In this document: in pieces, positions 35,911 to 49,750 of the stretch
How positions within the stretch are numbered: position 1 is the stretch's first letter
How the letters are laid out: the number at the start of each line of letters is the position of its first letter
DNA from: Cinnamomum chago
Taxonomy: Eukaryota; Streptophyta; Magnoliopsida; Laurales; Lauraceae
Direction: 5' to 3'
NCBI GenBank assembly: GCA_038049695.1
Contig: CP142452.1
Span: forward strand, 93,937,501 to 94,001,500
Length of the DNA stretch: 64,000 nucleotides
Notes under the pieces: model-generated
Told to the model about the DNA's origin: nothing
Database searches by the model: none
What the model saw: the letters and a program-made list of their open reading frames with translations, nothing else
Program-made: the position numbers and the translations under genes

Positions 35911-37779
35911 GGGGGGAGAGGCAGCTCCGCATGCATAAGACGGTGCTAAAATACGCCATGTGAGAGATTTGATCCTTAGAAAGACCTAAATCTAATCGAA
36001 AGCTGCATTTTGTTTGTTTGTTTGTGCTCCTTTTTAGTGTTGTTTGAGATGGATATATCTTATTCAGGTTTGGTTTCTGTTTGGTGTTTGGTTGTTTGTG
36101 AGATTTGGGGGTTTTCGGCGTTTGCATGCAGTTCTTAAATGCGATTTGAGATGGTTTTTTTTTTTGGAGAGGATGATGGTAATAGTTTTCTTCTTACTGT
36201 GTTCCCAAAACTATGATTTTGAGAGGAAAAATGGGGTGGAATTTAGGACAGATTTGGTTCTTTTACTGTTTTAGGAAGCAGAGAAAAGTCGTAGATTTTT
36301 TTGGGGGATGCCCAACTGATTAGGAAATAAGTTCTGGGATCTGAAATTGGTAATTTGTCTACCATGTTTGTTGTTTCATTGTAGATGGGGGTGTCTGCTT
36401 TGGTAGATAAGTATGGAGTTACTTAGCCTATTAGCTGCTACATAACCCTTCTGTTTAATTAGTTTTATGTTACATGTAATCAGCATTCCAAGTGATATGC
36501 AGATGTGGCCCCCCTTTTACGATTGTAAACAAAGAAATTTGCACCGGCTATCATAAAAAGTATATTTATCAGAACAGAATCAGAATCAGGGAGAACTAAT
36601 TTGTCTAAGCTTTAAATTAGTCATTCTCCATTGTGGTTTTATTTTGAGTATGAGTGGGATTTTTCTGTCAATCTCTTGGCAGATTGTATATTTTACTCCA
36701 GGTCATGTTGTTGGCTATCCAAGCACTGATCTTTCCACAAGATTTAAGAACAAAGGAATGATAACCTTAATCCATCTGTCTTCCGGTACATATTTTGTTT
36801 CTTTTGTTAATCAGCAGCCAAAAGCCTTGTGGTCATCTGTCATTTCTGGTATAAATTTGCCAAACTATTTGCTCTTCTATTCCTATGGCTGATGATGGAA
36901 TTCCACTCATGATATTGGTTGCTAACATGCTATTAGCCAGGCTATATTCTGTTTTATGTGAGAGGCATCGTATTAGGCTTGACCTTATTTTCAACAAGAA
37001 GAAGAAAAATAGAGCCTTGACCAGGGATCATGTACCGTTTGTTCAGTCTTTTCACTTTGTAATGGTGGGTCGCACAGTCCAGTAATATAAACCTGTGATA
37101 TGGTGGCTCTCACTCTGGTTGGCGTGCACATAAAATTACCCTGATTGGAAGATCATAGACATCTAGTCTTAGGCCTGCTTCTTGTTGAATGTGAACTGTT
37201 GCTGTATTTTCTTAAGTTTTTGCTGCTCATCAATTGAAGAATAGGATTTTCCATCTCAGAGATTTTTGGTGCACAGGCTGTCAAAACTGAAGCCCTTCAT
37301 TTGGAGGGTTTGATTTATTAAATTGCCAGACAACTTATGCGAGTTGAGGAAACTGAACTAAATTTTTATATGGGGTACTTTCCAGGATAATAGTTCATGA
37401 ATTATCACTCTTTGACATGTCCTTAGTCTCAGCTGACATCTTTCGCCTTTTCAAGTCCTAAGTTGTATCTGAAGGTCACATGGAGTCATCCTTCTTCAAC
37501 ACAATAATTCGTATGTTATAGCTGTAGGTTCACTTTTGCCCTTTAGTTAATTTGACAAATTTGTCATCTCAGGGAGTGAAGATTCATCTAGTTAGTTACA
37601 ACTTACAAGTAAGTTGGCTTCTTTTTTAGATCAGCTTGAGTGACAACAAATTTTTTTTTTTTCCTTTGTAAGGATACCAACAAATTGTCTGCATCATGTA
37701 TTGCCCCAGTTGCATATCCTTGATAATTTTACTTGACAAATCCCCATGTTTATATACAAAAGTCTCTTCAACTGCAACG

Positions 37780-38390
37780 GCTTCAAGCACTAGTCAATGT
37801 ATTTGGTCGGTGTGGAAGGAAAGGATTGACAGGATTTTCAGGGGAGCTTCTTTTGTTGTGAGTCTTCTCTTAGTGGTTAACCTTAGGATTGCCAACTGCT
37901 GGTTGGGAAGGACTTCCAAGATATTAATGTGAATGTTATATTGTTCAACTGGGAGGCATTCATGTTGTGCAGATTGGCTAAGGAGAGAAGAGTGTCTTCA
38001 TGGTACCCTCCTTTGCCTGGGGTGTTAAAGTTCGTTGTCGATGGCCCGATGGGGCTGTTAGAGGAAAGCTGAGCCCAGCTGGTATTGGAGGGGTTCTTCA
38101 GAATAGTAGAGGAGATGAGTTGGTTGTGTCAAGTTTCTTTACCGAGATCAAGTATTTGTTTTCCCAATTGCAAGTCGAGTTTCATCATGTTGTTTTGTCA
38201 GCTAATAGTTGGCTGATGCTTTAGCCAAACAAGGGGTGGTGGATAGGTTCTCTTTGGGTGGTGTTTTCTTTGTAAGGTGTGCTTGGGTATAATGCTCTCA
38301 TACCCAGGTCTCTTTCTCCTTTGGTGTTCTTTGTATGCTTCTGTGTCGTTTTTCAATAAAATTTGCCCTTATCAAAAGAAGAAAAAAAGT
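37780..38390 (+). mobile_element. L1-type LINE 3' fragment in FPP leader intron
   Basis: Degenerate frames encode SVWKERIDRIFRG, a phrase of plant L1 ORF2 C-termini, then DGAVRGKLSPAGIGGVLQNS, the start of a LINE RNase H domain. It ends with TTTTTCAATAAAATTTGCCC, then an A-rich tail. It is 5'-truncated and interrupted. The target duplication is not certain. Confidence 0.7.
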
Positions 38391-38651
38391 TGCTGTAATT
38401 TAGATTAATGACAACGATACTTTTCAAAGTGCTTGGCTATAAATTAAATGCAATTGTCTTTCTTTGAAGGCTTAGTTTTTGGTTTCTAACATAGTTGTAG
38501 TGTAGTATAAGTGATTCTTAGATGTAATATCCCTATTTAGATATACGGTCTATAATAATCTGCATGATTTTGAGTATTATGTATTTGGCTTTCTTTATGC
38601 ACATTTTCTTCATTTTTTTCAGCTGTGGTTGATAGTAAGAGTTGATAAATC

Positions 38652-41600
38652 ATGGAGCACAAGACATGGCTTTGGAGGAAAAAGTCTTCAGAAAAGACAA
38701 TAGTTGTAAGCGAGAAAGGCGCTTTCTCATCTAAGGGCGATGAACAGGAGGTAGTTGTTGCAACTTACTGTATGCCAAATGACATACTGTTTACTTCTTA
38801 TTTTTAATTTGAATTCATTTCAACCTTTTCTTTTTCTGCGGTTGTGTTGTTACATGGGCTTTGTGAATGGTCCTTATAAATTATACCATTCGAACATTTA
38901 TCTATTTAATGGTATTGGGTATAATGGTTTTGGGGTTGTTTGTCCAACTTTATGCATGTTTAATAGTTAACACCCAACAGTTAACTAAAACAATAGTAAA
39001 TACCCAATAAGTGATTGATTAATGGAATTACTGCCAAGTTATTTTTATCCAATTGGTTCCATGGTTGTTTAGAACATCCCTACTTATATTTCTACATTTA
39101 GACACATAGTTGTAGTATAGTTGCTTTCTTGCATAGTCATAATAAATACTTTTTTAATTATTTTCTTGTGGTATTATAAAGAAAAAGACCGCTAGCCACT
39201 AGGTGCTGAATTCATATAATATGACTCACAAGAGGTATTTCGTAATAACGCGAATTGGGACTAGATCCACACTCTGTTTCAGAAGCAATGAGATAAGAGT
39301 TACAATAATATGGGATGGAAAATTGTATAGGAACACACCATAAGGCTCTGCACAACTATATGACAATGTAAAAAAAAAAAAATACTATTCTAAGAAGCCT
39401 CCTTAAACAAATTGCGCTCTGAAATTCTGTTCTCTTTTAGACTGTGATCTACATTTCAGTCTTTTAGGATGTGGGCAAAAGAAATATCAACTAGGGATAG
39501 TGAATGCCTTTTCTCATTGAGACCAGAAACTTTGATTTCTTTTTCATTCACCTAATGTATAAAAGATGCATTCTATTAAAAAAAATGTATAAAAGATGCA
39601 TAAGAATGCCTTCCTCTTCACCATGCATTAGAATGAATGTAACAATTCAGGTTGCCACAAAATCCATTAACTGGACAAAGAGAGTTTTTTTTGAATGGTT
39701 GTACAAAGAGATAGTTATCAGTCTGTCAGATCAATTTAGCAAAAGGGTTCATTCTTTTGTCGTCTTCCTCTTTCTATCCCATGGGAGATATGGAAAGAAA
39801 GAAACAAGTGGATCGTTTAAAAGTCTAAGAAATCTTTACAGGGGTTTGTTAACTGTATTAGAATTTAGAACAGTTATTGCTCTGTTGGCGTTGACAAAAA
39901 ATGAATTAATGATTTATTTCTCTTGCTAGAAAGAATGAAAAGAGCGATTTTTTAAGTATTCCAGAAGACCACATATGGGTGCTCAATTAGTTTAGCACAG
40001 ATATTTCTCTCCAGCATCTTGCTAAAGGAATCAGTGTCAGTGGTTCTATGATCTTTGTTGATTTTAGTTATTCAGGGCTTTGTTCTTTTTTGGATTAATT
40101 TATCTTTGGTTCTGGTTTTGCTTCCTATGCATAACTTTCTTTCTTATTTATGTATAATTATTAAAAAAAAAAAACTGTCAAAATCTGCAACCATGATGCA
40201 ATGGTAAATTTCTACAAAATTCATTGACCTTATGAGCAGATGGCTAAGGGTGGGAAATCCTAGAATCTTTTTCCTTTTAAATGTAAATTTGGACAGTAGA
40301 TACAGGCTGCAGACTGCTAAGTTGTGTCTGCTGCCAATTCACGGGTATCGTGGGCATTAGAGTGGAGACGGGATCAATGGTGGAGCCCACTTGGGCAGCT
40401 TCTTATGATTATATTGCGAGCTACATAGATTACTAGATCATTTATGGTTATAATATATATCATATATGGAGAATTTCTAAGGGAGAACTGGTTCCATTTT
40501 AATTATCAAAACAAAGGAACTCCTCCTTGGGCCCACCTATTGTAGGTCCAAACCATCACATAAACCCTTGGGGGAAGTGTCAAACAGTGAATCCATTGGG
40601 GGGTGAGGGTACAGATTGATCATGGGTTTGTCCCACTGTTCGATATAGAAATGGTATTTATCAAGATGGGTTTTGTCATATCATCATCATCATTAAAGCC
40701 TTGTCCCAACCATGTTGGGTTTTGTCATATATTTATGTAAATCAAATCTATGCTTGAGCATGATTTGGTACAGGTGAGCCCCTTAATCCCTGCTTTTCTC
40801 TTTTAATGATTGTTCTAGAAAAGTTATCAATGCAAAAGAACTTTTCCCCTATTTAAATTATATTATATCTGTTTAATTCATCATGAAGTCTCATTTTATT
40901 GTATGCAGACGTATGTGGAAGATAAAGCGCAGGAATTGGAGATATCCGTGAAGAGCCTCAATGAAAAGTTATCTTCTGCCCTCTGTGAGTGTGATGCCAA
41001 AGACGGTCTTGTGATAAAACATATGAAGGTGGCAGAAGAAGCCCTTGCAGGTTCTTAGTTTTGATATTTTTTGGGAGAAACTTTTAGAATGGGAATCTCT
41101 TGCTAAAATTGATGTAAATTATCATTTGACAAGAATTTCAGCGTAAATTCTTGACCAATTTGTTATTTGCTGACTTGTGAAAAGCCTATTTTCCTGGGAG
41201 TAACTGCTAATAATTTATTTTATGTAGGTTGGGAAAAGGCAGAAGCAGAAGCTGCATGTTTCAAGCAAGACTTAGATGATGCTTTGCGGCAGAGAGTAGC
41301 TGATGAAGAAAGGATAGCTCACTTGGATGCAGCCTTAAAGGAATGCATGCAGCAGCTACGCTTTGTCCGTGAAGAACAAGAGCAAAGGATTCATGATGCC
41401 ATTCTGAAGACTTCAAAAGAATTTGATAAATTGCGTATAAATTTAGAGGACAAGTTAGCTGAAACAAGTAAGAGGCTTGCTAAATTAGGTGCCGACAATA
41501 GTCACCTAAATAAGCTTCTTCAGGTAAAAGAAAAAATGATAGAAGATTTAAAAGAGTGCAAGTCCCAGGTCAAAGCAGACTTTGATGCATTGAATGCAAG

Positions 41601-44600
41601 ACTGGATTCCACAGAAAAGGAAAATGCTTCTCTGAAATACGAGGTCTGTATGCTTGAGAAGGAGCTTGAAATGAGGAATGAAGAGAGAGAATTTAACCGC
41701 AAATCAGTTGATGCATCTCACAAGCAACACCTAGAAAGCATGAAAAAAATTGCCAAGTTAGAAACAGAATGCCAGAGATTACGTCTCTTGGTTCGAAAGC
41801 GGTTGCCTGGCCCTGCTGCTCTGGCAAAAATGAGAAATGAAGTTGAAATCCTGGGAAGGGATGCTGCTGATACAAGAAGGAAAAGATTGAATTCTGCAAT
41901 TGGAGGTCTGATAGTGAAGGATGCTATGTCAGAGTCGGACAATTGTCATGACTCTCCCAGGAAGAGTATCGATCGTCTGATTGAGCGGTTATGCTGCATG
42001 GAAGATGAAAACAAAATCCTGAAGGAAACATTAGCAAAGAAAAATAGCGAACTTCAATCTTCAAGGACCATGTGTGCACGTACGGCATCCAAATCATCAC
42101 AACTTGAGGCACAACTTGCAGAATTGTCAAAAGGTCAAACCAGCTTAGAACTGGCAAAAAGTATGCCTGTGTCATGTGAGATGGCTCTTGCTTCGATATC
42201 TGAGGATGGTGGCAATGAGGATGAAATTAGCTGTGCTGAATCTTGGGCTTCTGCTTTAATTTCAGAACTAGAGCATTTTAAAAATGGGAAACCAAAGGGT
42301 CAAGCATGTAAAAGTAGTGCGTTATCAGACCTAAGTCTGATGGACGACTTTGTTGAAATGGAAAGATTAGCAATTGTTGCCTTGGATAAGCCGGTTGACG
42401 GGACATGTATCTCATCAGATGAATACAATACTTTGGTCCCTGTGGGAACTGATTCACGAGGATGTCTATCGGATGTAACAGGCAAGGAACTTGTTGCAAT
42501 TGCAGACAATCAAGCAGATCTTTCCAGCCGGGAAATGCACTCAAAATATCAAGGGGCTGAAAATTATCCTAGTTGGATTCAGGATATTTGGAGGATAATC
42601 ATGCAGCAGAGTTCCATGTCACAGGTGAGCCTTGATGAAATTATTGAGGATGTTCGAATGGCGTTGATTAATATGAACCATTCAACCTGGGATAAAGTCA
42701 ATGATGCAAGGAAAATTCCCAACACTTCCGGCTCTTCAGATCCTTCACAAATAAGTGGCTTCATCTCTTGGAAATCCTCGCAGATGTCTCCAGTTGCAGA
42801 TTCATCAGATGTGGCACATAGTGTGAACACATCCTCAATAGAGATAAGCAACAAGCAGTTCCATTCAAATCTAAATAAATCAATCTCTAAAGTGATTGAA
42901 CTTATTGAAGGCATTAAACCATCTTTATCAGATTATAGTAAACACAATTTCCTGTCTGAAAATGCTGGAAACTCTATGTTATGTAAGGAGTCAGCAGCAC
43001 TTACAGGCTACATGGTGCGTGTTTTCCAATGGAAAAGTTCTGAACTTAGTGGTGTTCTACAGAATTTTGTCCACATTTGTAATGATCTTTTACATGGAGA
43101 GGCTGATCTTGAAATTTTTGTGGGAGAACTGACGTCAACTTTGAACTGGATTATGAATCACTGCTTTTCCCTTCAAGACGTTTCAAGCATGAAAGATATG
43201 ATCAAGAAACATTTTGAATGGGAGGACACATATAGTGAAAGTGAACATGAAGTTGGGATGCCAAATTTGGAAACTGAAAAGTTTTATCTTTCTGAAGAAT
43301 GCAAACATACAAATGAGGCATCAGGTCTGCCGTTATCTTCTTCAAATGGCCAAAGTGTTCTGCCTCAAATGGAGAAAAAAGTGGAGTTGAAACTGAAGGA
43401 TGAAAATAGGAGATTAAAAGATGAGGTATCTATTTTGAAATCAGGGAAGAAAGATTTGGAAGAGAGGCTTCAATCAACCACTAACAAAAATGAGGCTTTG
43501 GTGATTCAGCTTCAGGAATCAGAACGAAGCATTGCAAGGTTACAAGTTGAGCTAGCGAAGTTAAAAGAATTGAAGGGGTTGATGGAGGATCAAATTGAAA
43601 GTCACAAGCTAATGAATGAAGATCTTGATACCCAGCTAACAGTTGCCAGGGTTCAACTAAATGAGGCTCGCCAGAAGTTTTCATCTCTGGAAGTGGAGTT
43701 TGAGGACAAACATAACTGCTGTGAAGAACTAGAGGCAAAATGTCTTGAATTGCAACTCCAGTTGGAAAGGTATTTTGTGTTTCTGATTGTTCGTGTGTGT
43801 TGTCATTGTTTGACTTTTCTGGCATTTTTCTGAAAATGAACAATTTTTTTTTTCATTGAAAAAATAAATCTCATACTTTGTGATACAATTTGTGGTTTAC
43901 AGCGTTGCAAACAATGCATCAAGTTACAATATGGATCAAGATCATAGCCAACTCAGAACTGTAAGTTGTCATGCATATTCCAGAAATTGCAATTAGATTG
44001 CATTTCTTAATGATGATGAACACATTCTATTAATGGTTACAAGAAAGTTGCTTATAGAAAAATTGATTACAAATTAATTTTTAAAATGTTTTTTAGTACA
44101 GTTTATTAACACCAGTTATACATGTTTCTGCTAGATGCATCTTGGTGTGCTGATCCTATTATTTTCTGGCACAAGCTTTGGTATCACCATGGAAAGAATT
44201 TGTGATGCTAGCTGTAGAATTAATATTTTATGCTCAACTTGCTTTTGCCTGCAAATGATGTTTTCTGCATGACACCACTCCAAGTGATGCGGTGGTAAAT
44301 AATCTTCAATGAGGTTCGGGTGGGAACTTGAGTCCCCCTTGAAGGTAGAGCTCATAGGGAGGGAAGAGTTACCTTAAGGGTAACTTCTTTTTTCCAAACA
44401 TAATGGAGGTTTTGTCAAAAGGGAAGTCCATGGAATTGAGTGTGCACAAATTATGATGAAACTCATCATCTTGCAACTATGTAGCAACCCTTGCATGAGG
44501 GTACATTGTTTGTTACAATCTTGGGAGGACATCATTAACCAACTGCCACATTTATTAAACTTTGGTCACTTCTTTAACATGGGGCTCGGTTTTTCTATGA

Positions 44601-47600
44601 ATGGACCCACTACAACCTCCACATGGCAAGAAGTGTCATATAATGGCAATTTCCTTGGTTGAGGACATGGGATAGGCCAAGTTCATCCACGCTGTCACAA
44701 CTTTCATCACAATCTTTCTCAGCATGACCATCCACAACTTGCTACCCAGCCCACTCTACAGCCTTGTCATCATTTGTTGTCCAATGTCATCAGTCTATGA
44801 CAAAATTGAATTATTTCCTCTCCTGGTATCTCTTAGTTCTCTATGTCCTGACAAAAGGTCTCATCAAAGACAAATGATTCTATTTTAATCTTATTCATCC
44901 TATAAACAACCCACAGTTTCCAAGTTACATTTTGATAAAGGCACATGAGCATTGTGAGGTGGTGTAGTTTTCTGGTAGATACGGCAGGATGGTCCTTGCA
45001 AAAGTGGGAAGTTTGGATGGTCATTTGTTGCATGAATGGGGGTTCAAAGTTGTTAGAGATAATAGGAATAGGTTGGAGCGGACAAGATTTAGGTTTTTGA
45101 ATGAAGATTTCAAACAAGTAATTTCTTATCCTATTCTTATTCTTGTATAAATTGAGATGTTTTCTCGTAAAAAAAAAAGCTACAGTGAATTCTATGCAAA
45201 GTAGTTGTTTAAAAGTTATCATGGTATCAAAGTCATGGCCTGGTAGCAGTTTTGCTCTCAGGCCAACCATGGTCCTGCCTCTTATGTTTCTACAATGATT
45301 CCACTGTCATTTTCCCCTCTTCAATAAAAATCAACCTCCCTTATCTCATTGTTTTCATCAAGTTGCACATTTGAAAGCTTCTTGAAGAGATCACGAGAAA
45401 TTTGATTAAGTGGACAACTGGCACCAATAGACTCAAAAGGAGCGGGATGTGACTCTATAGACAAACTTTGATCACTAGCAAGTAGTAAAGCATGGTAATC
45501 GATTCTACCATATATCTGCTGTTTATTTCAGAGATCAAGGATTTATTCTTTCTTTTTTTTTCACCGACCGCCCGACCTTTTCTATGAAAGGACCATGCGA
45601 TTGTGGGAGAGTGTTTTGAGATAGTAGGAATAGGTTAGACCTGTGATACCCGGATACTTGTGCAAGCCCAACGTATCTGAATCAGACCGATACGGTACTT
45701 GATACTGCATCGATACTTTTAGGGAATAAGTTTAACATAATAAAGTCCTTTATTTCATATATATATATTGATATTTTTACTTCTCACCATAAAAAATGCT
45801 AGAAAGGGACGAAAACAATGATAATTTCATTGATTCAAAAGTGATCTAAAGAAAAAATTAGGACCCCCGTATCCGTGTCCTAGATTTTCAAAAGTGAGGA
45901 GTCGCATCCCTATTCCCCATATCAGCGTCTATATCCATAGCCGTATCTAGGCATCATAGGGTTAGACAGTTGGTTGGAGAGGATAAGCTTTAGGTTTTTT
46001 AATGAAGATTTCAAATAAGTGACTCCTTATCCTATTCATTCTTATTCTTATAAAAATTGAGATGTGAAAGCTATGGTGATTTTATCCCAGATGTGGTGTC
46101 TACTGAAATTCTTCATGGTATCAAAACAAATGAGGATATAAAACATTTATGACAAGGATATAAACCGAACAAAATGATAAAGAATATTTTTCTCGTAAAA
46201 AATCTTTGTGGCAACTGGCAACCCGTGCGAGACGCTTTGGGAATGGTTAAATGATCATGAAAGTAGCTATAAAATTGGTAATCTTTAATTCATGCCACCT
46301 CTTTCTAGAATAAAAAGATACCCTTAAACCTCGGATTATAGTGGGAATTACCTATTTCACTTTTGATTTTAGTGACACATAAGTCGTCCACCATTTGCAT
46401 TTCCGATGCACTTACATTACTTATCAGAACATTTAATAACAATATAACACATCGTTTTATCTTGTGCACTCGCAATAGACATGGGCCTAATAATTCATTG
46501 GAAACACCTTGATCTCTTGGTTTTGCCCTAGGATTGTGTAGTTTATATAGTTAGTTCTTATCAAATTAACATCATGAGGATTGCAGATTTAGGAAGAAGT
46601 TCATAGCCACAGTAGCCTCATTTTAATCATGAGAATATGAGGCTTTGTTTCAGGCATTTTATAAGGGGAACCATGGAGAAACAACAGTGAAGTAACTACA
46701 ATATATGATGATGCTGAGAAGTCTTCAATCCAATAGTTCTAGTTCTCTAGAACATCATGCATACAAGTTTATCAGGGATGTTGTCACTTCTTTATTCAGC
46801 TAATTCATTTAATGCCAGATTATCTTTTCCAGTTGAATTTAACTTTTTGTGATGTTTCTTACTGAAAATTTGAAATTACATCTCCACAATATGTTGGACT
46901 TGGGTTTCTGATCTCATTGGACTCTTTTATTACTTGTTCTTGTAGGCATATTTATATTTAGAAAAAGTAGGAGATGAACTAATGATTCCTACCTGTGAGA
47001 CCTTGGTAGTTCAATATTTCATGTTGTACTGTATCTGATATTTTTCATTTTTTATGTGTAAAATTCATGTCCTGCTTTATCCTTGTATCTCTACTATATC
47101 CATCTCGAATGCTTAATGGCTTCCTCCAACCACGAAGATTTTTTTTTCAGCATCAGACAGTTCTTACCGCTAAGCTGGTTTATCTTCTTCACAAAAGCGA
47201 GCCGTCTTGATGAACCACATAGTGCAGCATATCATTATACTTTTCCTCATTGGCACTTCATGTTTAAATTACATGCGAATTTTTGAACTATGATTATAAA
47301 TTGTAAGTGTGTACTGCAGGATTGGGAGCTTTCAGTTGCTTCAGAAAAGCTGGCAGAGTGCCAAGAAACCATCCTGAATTTGGGAAAACAGTTGAAGGCC
47401 TTGGCTTCACCTAGGGATGCTGCTCTCTTGGACAAGGTGATCACCACACCGGTCCCTGCCAAGATCAACCACCGCACTTCCCTACTAGAACAGATGCTAG
47501 CTGAGGATGATTCCAAAGCCGAGGAGCTCAAGTCCCCAAAGACAAAAGAAATAATATGCACTGGAGACCCACTGCAACCCAATAATGCCAATGTTGGTTT

Positions 47601-47844
47601 CTTGTATGGTCGAAATGTCTCCTCTTTCCAAAACGATAATAATACTGCAATGACTGTTTTTCAGGCTTCCCCTGTTAATACTTCTGGAAGGTTTAACGGA
47701 ACGAAACACAAAGCTGAGGCTCCTGTAGGATCTCTTGCCATAGTTCCTAAGAGACAAAGAAGTGGTGGCATTGGCCTGTGGAGGAAGCTTCTAATGAGAA
47801 AGAAAGTAAGCAGCAAGAAAGTGCCCCTTGCCATTGGGGCCTAG
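38652..47844 (+). CDS. FPP: Filament-like plant protein (FPP), coiled-coil
   Basis: Coding exons: 38652-38750, 40909-41050, 41228-43769, 43903-43960 and 47320-47844. All splice sites are GT-AG, and phases join exactly to give 1121 codons before the TAG. The start gives MEHKTWLWRKKSSEKTIV, the hallmark FPP N-terminus. Exon 2 (VEDKAQELEISVKSLNEKL) opens the first coiled coil, exon 3 holds a long heptad-rich region (LKECMQQLRFVREEQEQRI, then ECQRLRLLVRKRLPGPAALA), a variable middle, and a second coiled coil near 43380-43760. Exon 5 begins with the family block SEKLAECQETILNLGKQLKA and ends in basic sequence RKKVSSKKVP. FPPs associate with nuclear-envelope or cytoskeletal proteins and microtubules; the precise role here is unknown. 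No catalytic residues are expected. Introns reach 3.4 kb. Which FPP paralogue this is cannot be decided here. Confidence 0.93.
40680..40722 (-). mobile_element. RTE LINE 3'-tip fragment
   Basis: In minus sense, GGTTGGGACAAGGCTTTAAT followed by (GAT)n matches the 3' end of the RTE LINE at 5851-6505 (GGGACAAGGCTTGG, then GATGAT). It lies in FPP intron 1 (38751-40908). Only the last tens of bases are present. Confidence 0.55.
45050..46075. repeat. ~100-bp direct duplication in FPP intron 4
   Basis: Blocks near 45050-45160 and 45960-46070 share GGTTTTT(G/T)AATGAAGATTTC, then TCCTTATCCTATTC-like and AAATTGAGATG sequence, in the same orientation about 0.9 kb apart. The intron (43961-47319) is otherwise without a recognised gene. 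Confidence 0.7.
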
Positions 47845-48110
47845 CCACCCAAGTGTTCTGAAATAAAAAAGTGTTTTGGTTGCTTTAGTTACTGTTTGAA
47901 GGGTTAAGAGGAATGTTTAATGCTTCTTGTCAGTGCTTTTATGTTGATAGAGTGAGCATTTCAAGTGGTAATAAGGGCGATGGTTTTCTATGTAATGTAA
48001 CTAATTGTATGTACATATATGTTTGGAAGGGGACACTGAAATCTACGCTGTTTTGTTTGAAGAGGAATGCCATTTATCTGTATAGTTAGTAAAGATGGTA
48101 GCTTTTAGGC
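47845..48110 (+). terminator. FPP 3' UTR / polyadenylation region
   Basis: AT-rich sequence after the stop, with AATAAAAAAG at 47862, further near-consensus signals and TTGTATGTACATATATG near 48005. The exact cleavage site cannot be chosen by eye. Confidence 0.4.
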
Positions 48111-48335
48111 TATAACTGAAAGAAGACGAGTAAGAAGGCAGCCTCTGAAACTCGGACCAGGCTGACAAGTTCAAGGGCCAACATCTGAATCTAGGACCAG
48201 CCCTTCACTTCATGTCAACTTCTTCATGCACAAGAGCATGTGAAACGGCATTTAAGAGGGTTTGGGCTTACGGTAGTGACTTGCGATGGAAATCTCTGAC
48301 TATTTAAGATGAAGAGGCCAGGAGAGTGGTGCCAA

Positions 48336-48586
48336 TGTAGGATCTTACATCTCATTGAGCTACCATTTATCCTAAAATAAGTTGGTAATAGGAAACGATA
48401 CAACAATAGTTTTATGGTAAGGGCTCGGGTTCAACTACGATTATGACCGCTCAGGAGCGAAGGTGGACGTTGACCTCAATAATCCCTTCCTGAATGGTAA
48501 ATCCGTCGCGACTCCTGCTACGAACTCGCAAAACGCGTATTCCGTGACTCGAACACCCGACCTACTAGTGGACGTTGACCTCAACA
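48336..48586 (-). mobile_element. TRIM-related LTR element, truncated
   Basis: Minus strand: an LTR of 146 bp (48481-48336) runs from (T)ATTGAGGTCAACGTCCACC to GATCCTACA. It is preceded by PPT-like TCAGGAAGGGAT and about 80 bp of interior, before that by the first 19 bp of another LTR start, TGTTGAGGTCAACGTCCAC (48586-48568). The interior phrase GTTCGAGTCACGG also occurs at 54896. So this is a small-interior LTR element with a mostly deleted 5' LTR. Confidence 0.65.
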
Positions 48587-48898
48587 ACCAATCCTTGAAC
48601 CCTAGACCTCTTGCACAGACCATGACCACGCAACCAATGAGACATAAGGAAGATGGGTTCTCTTAGGGACTATTTGTTTGAATAGAATACATAAGAATTA
48701 AGTACATTAGAATTCTTGTCTTTTAAGTAGTTAAAAATGAATATCAAAGGTGGAAATTAAAAATAAAAAATGAGGATCTTTTCCTTCTATGGAAAGTGAA
48801 TCAATGGAAGATGAGAAATGAATACTCAACCATCACCGTTGTAATCTAGATCCTATGAAAGTTGAAGTTGCATCCACATTATTACCTTAGTCTTTCAC

Positions 48899-49192
48899 TA
48901 GGGGTGCTCATGTGCTGGGCAGCCCAATCCGGGCCTAGCCCGCTTTGGGCTGGGCTTGGATTAAGTGATGGAAAGCCCATAGCCTGGCCCGGCTTGTGTA
49001 AGAAATGCATGTAATTTAATTTAATTAGTGATTTAATGCCCACAAAAGTGATGAAAAACCCGTTCAGTCCGGCCCGATTGATTAAATGGGCGGGCTAAGG
49101 CCTAACTTTTATGGCCCGTGTCGAACCTGGGCCAGTGTTTCTAAAGCCGGGCCGGGCCTGGATATGCATTAGCCCGGCCCTTAATACCCCTA
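48899..49192. mobile_element. hAT-type MITE, 294 bp
   Basis: Ends TAGGGGTG and ...CACCCCTA-like (TACCCCTA), the Ac/Ds-style tip, flanked by an 8-bp target duplication TCTTTCAC (48891-48898) and TCTTTCAG (49193-49200), 7 of 8 identical. The interior is rich in GGGCC/GGCCCGGG-like words. No coding capacity. Confidence 0.8.
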
Positions 49193-49711
49193 TCTTTCAG
49201 TTTCACCCTTGTATTGTTGACGCCTCACCTTTTAAATTATTTTAAAGATGATCTCATTTGTCTTTCTTATGTATTCTATGTGGTGTCGTCTTGGCAATGC
49301 TCTTCAAAGATTCTTATATATATAAGAATCTTTAATACAGGCACAGGTTGTGCTCAAGTGCAGACCTTCTGTCCGAACCCCCTCATGGGGCCCACCTGAG
49401 GCCATGTCACTCATGGAGGTGTCGAGCGAAAGATATGAATGGGATCTACATGTATGTAAAATCTTAACTCATTTAGCTCATGCTAACCCCTTTATTTATG
49501 ACCCTCAAGTTTAATGGTTTTAGCCTGTAGAGATTAGTCCGGTCCAAAGGGTTGGGACACCCTCCGTTATGAAAAAAAAAGGTCTTGTTTCTTTAAAGGA
49601 GCCTTGGTTTTATATTCTTCTAAATCTGTAATCTTCAAATTCCTTTGTTCGTGATCATCACAATCAAAGAAACAGAAAGTTTGTATATTCAAATTGATCA
49701 GCTAATTGGAT

Positions 49712-49750
<39 letters not shown>

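Noticed and set aside
37197-38400. GTTGCTGTA on both sides as a LINE target duplication
   Set aside because: Only 9 bp and about 500 bp of the left part has no LINE similarity; chance cannot be excluded.
41261-43843. Several minus-strand reading frames of 60-120 codons opposite FPP exon 3
   Set aside because: They are shadows of the plus-strand coding exon; no motifs, no independent splice signals.
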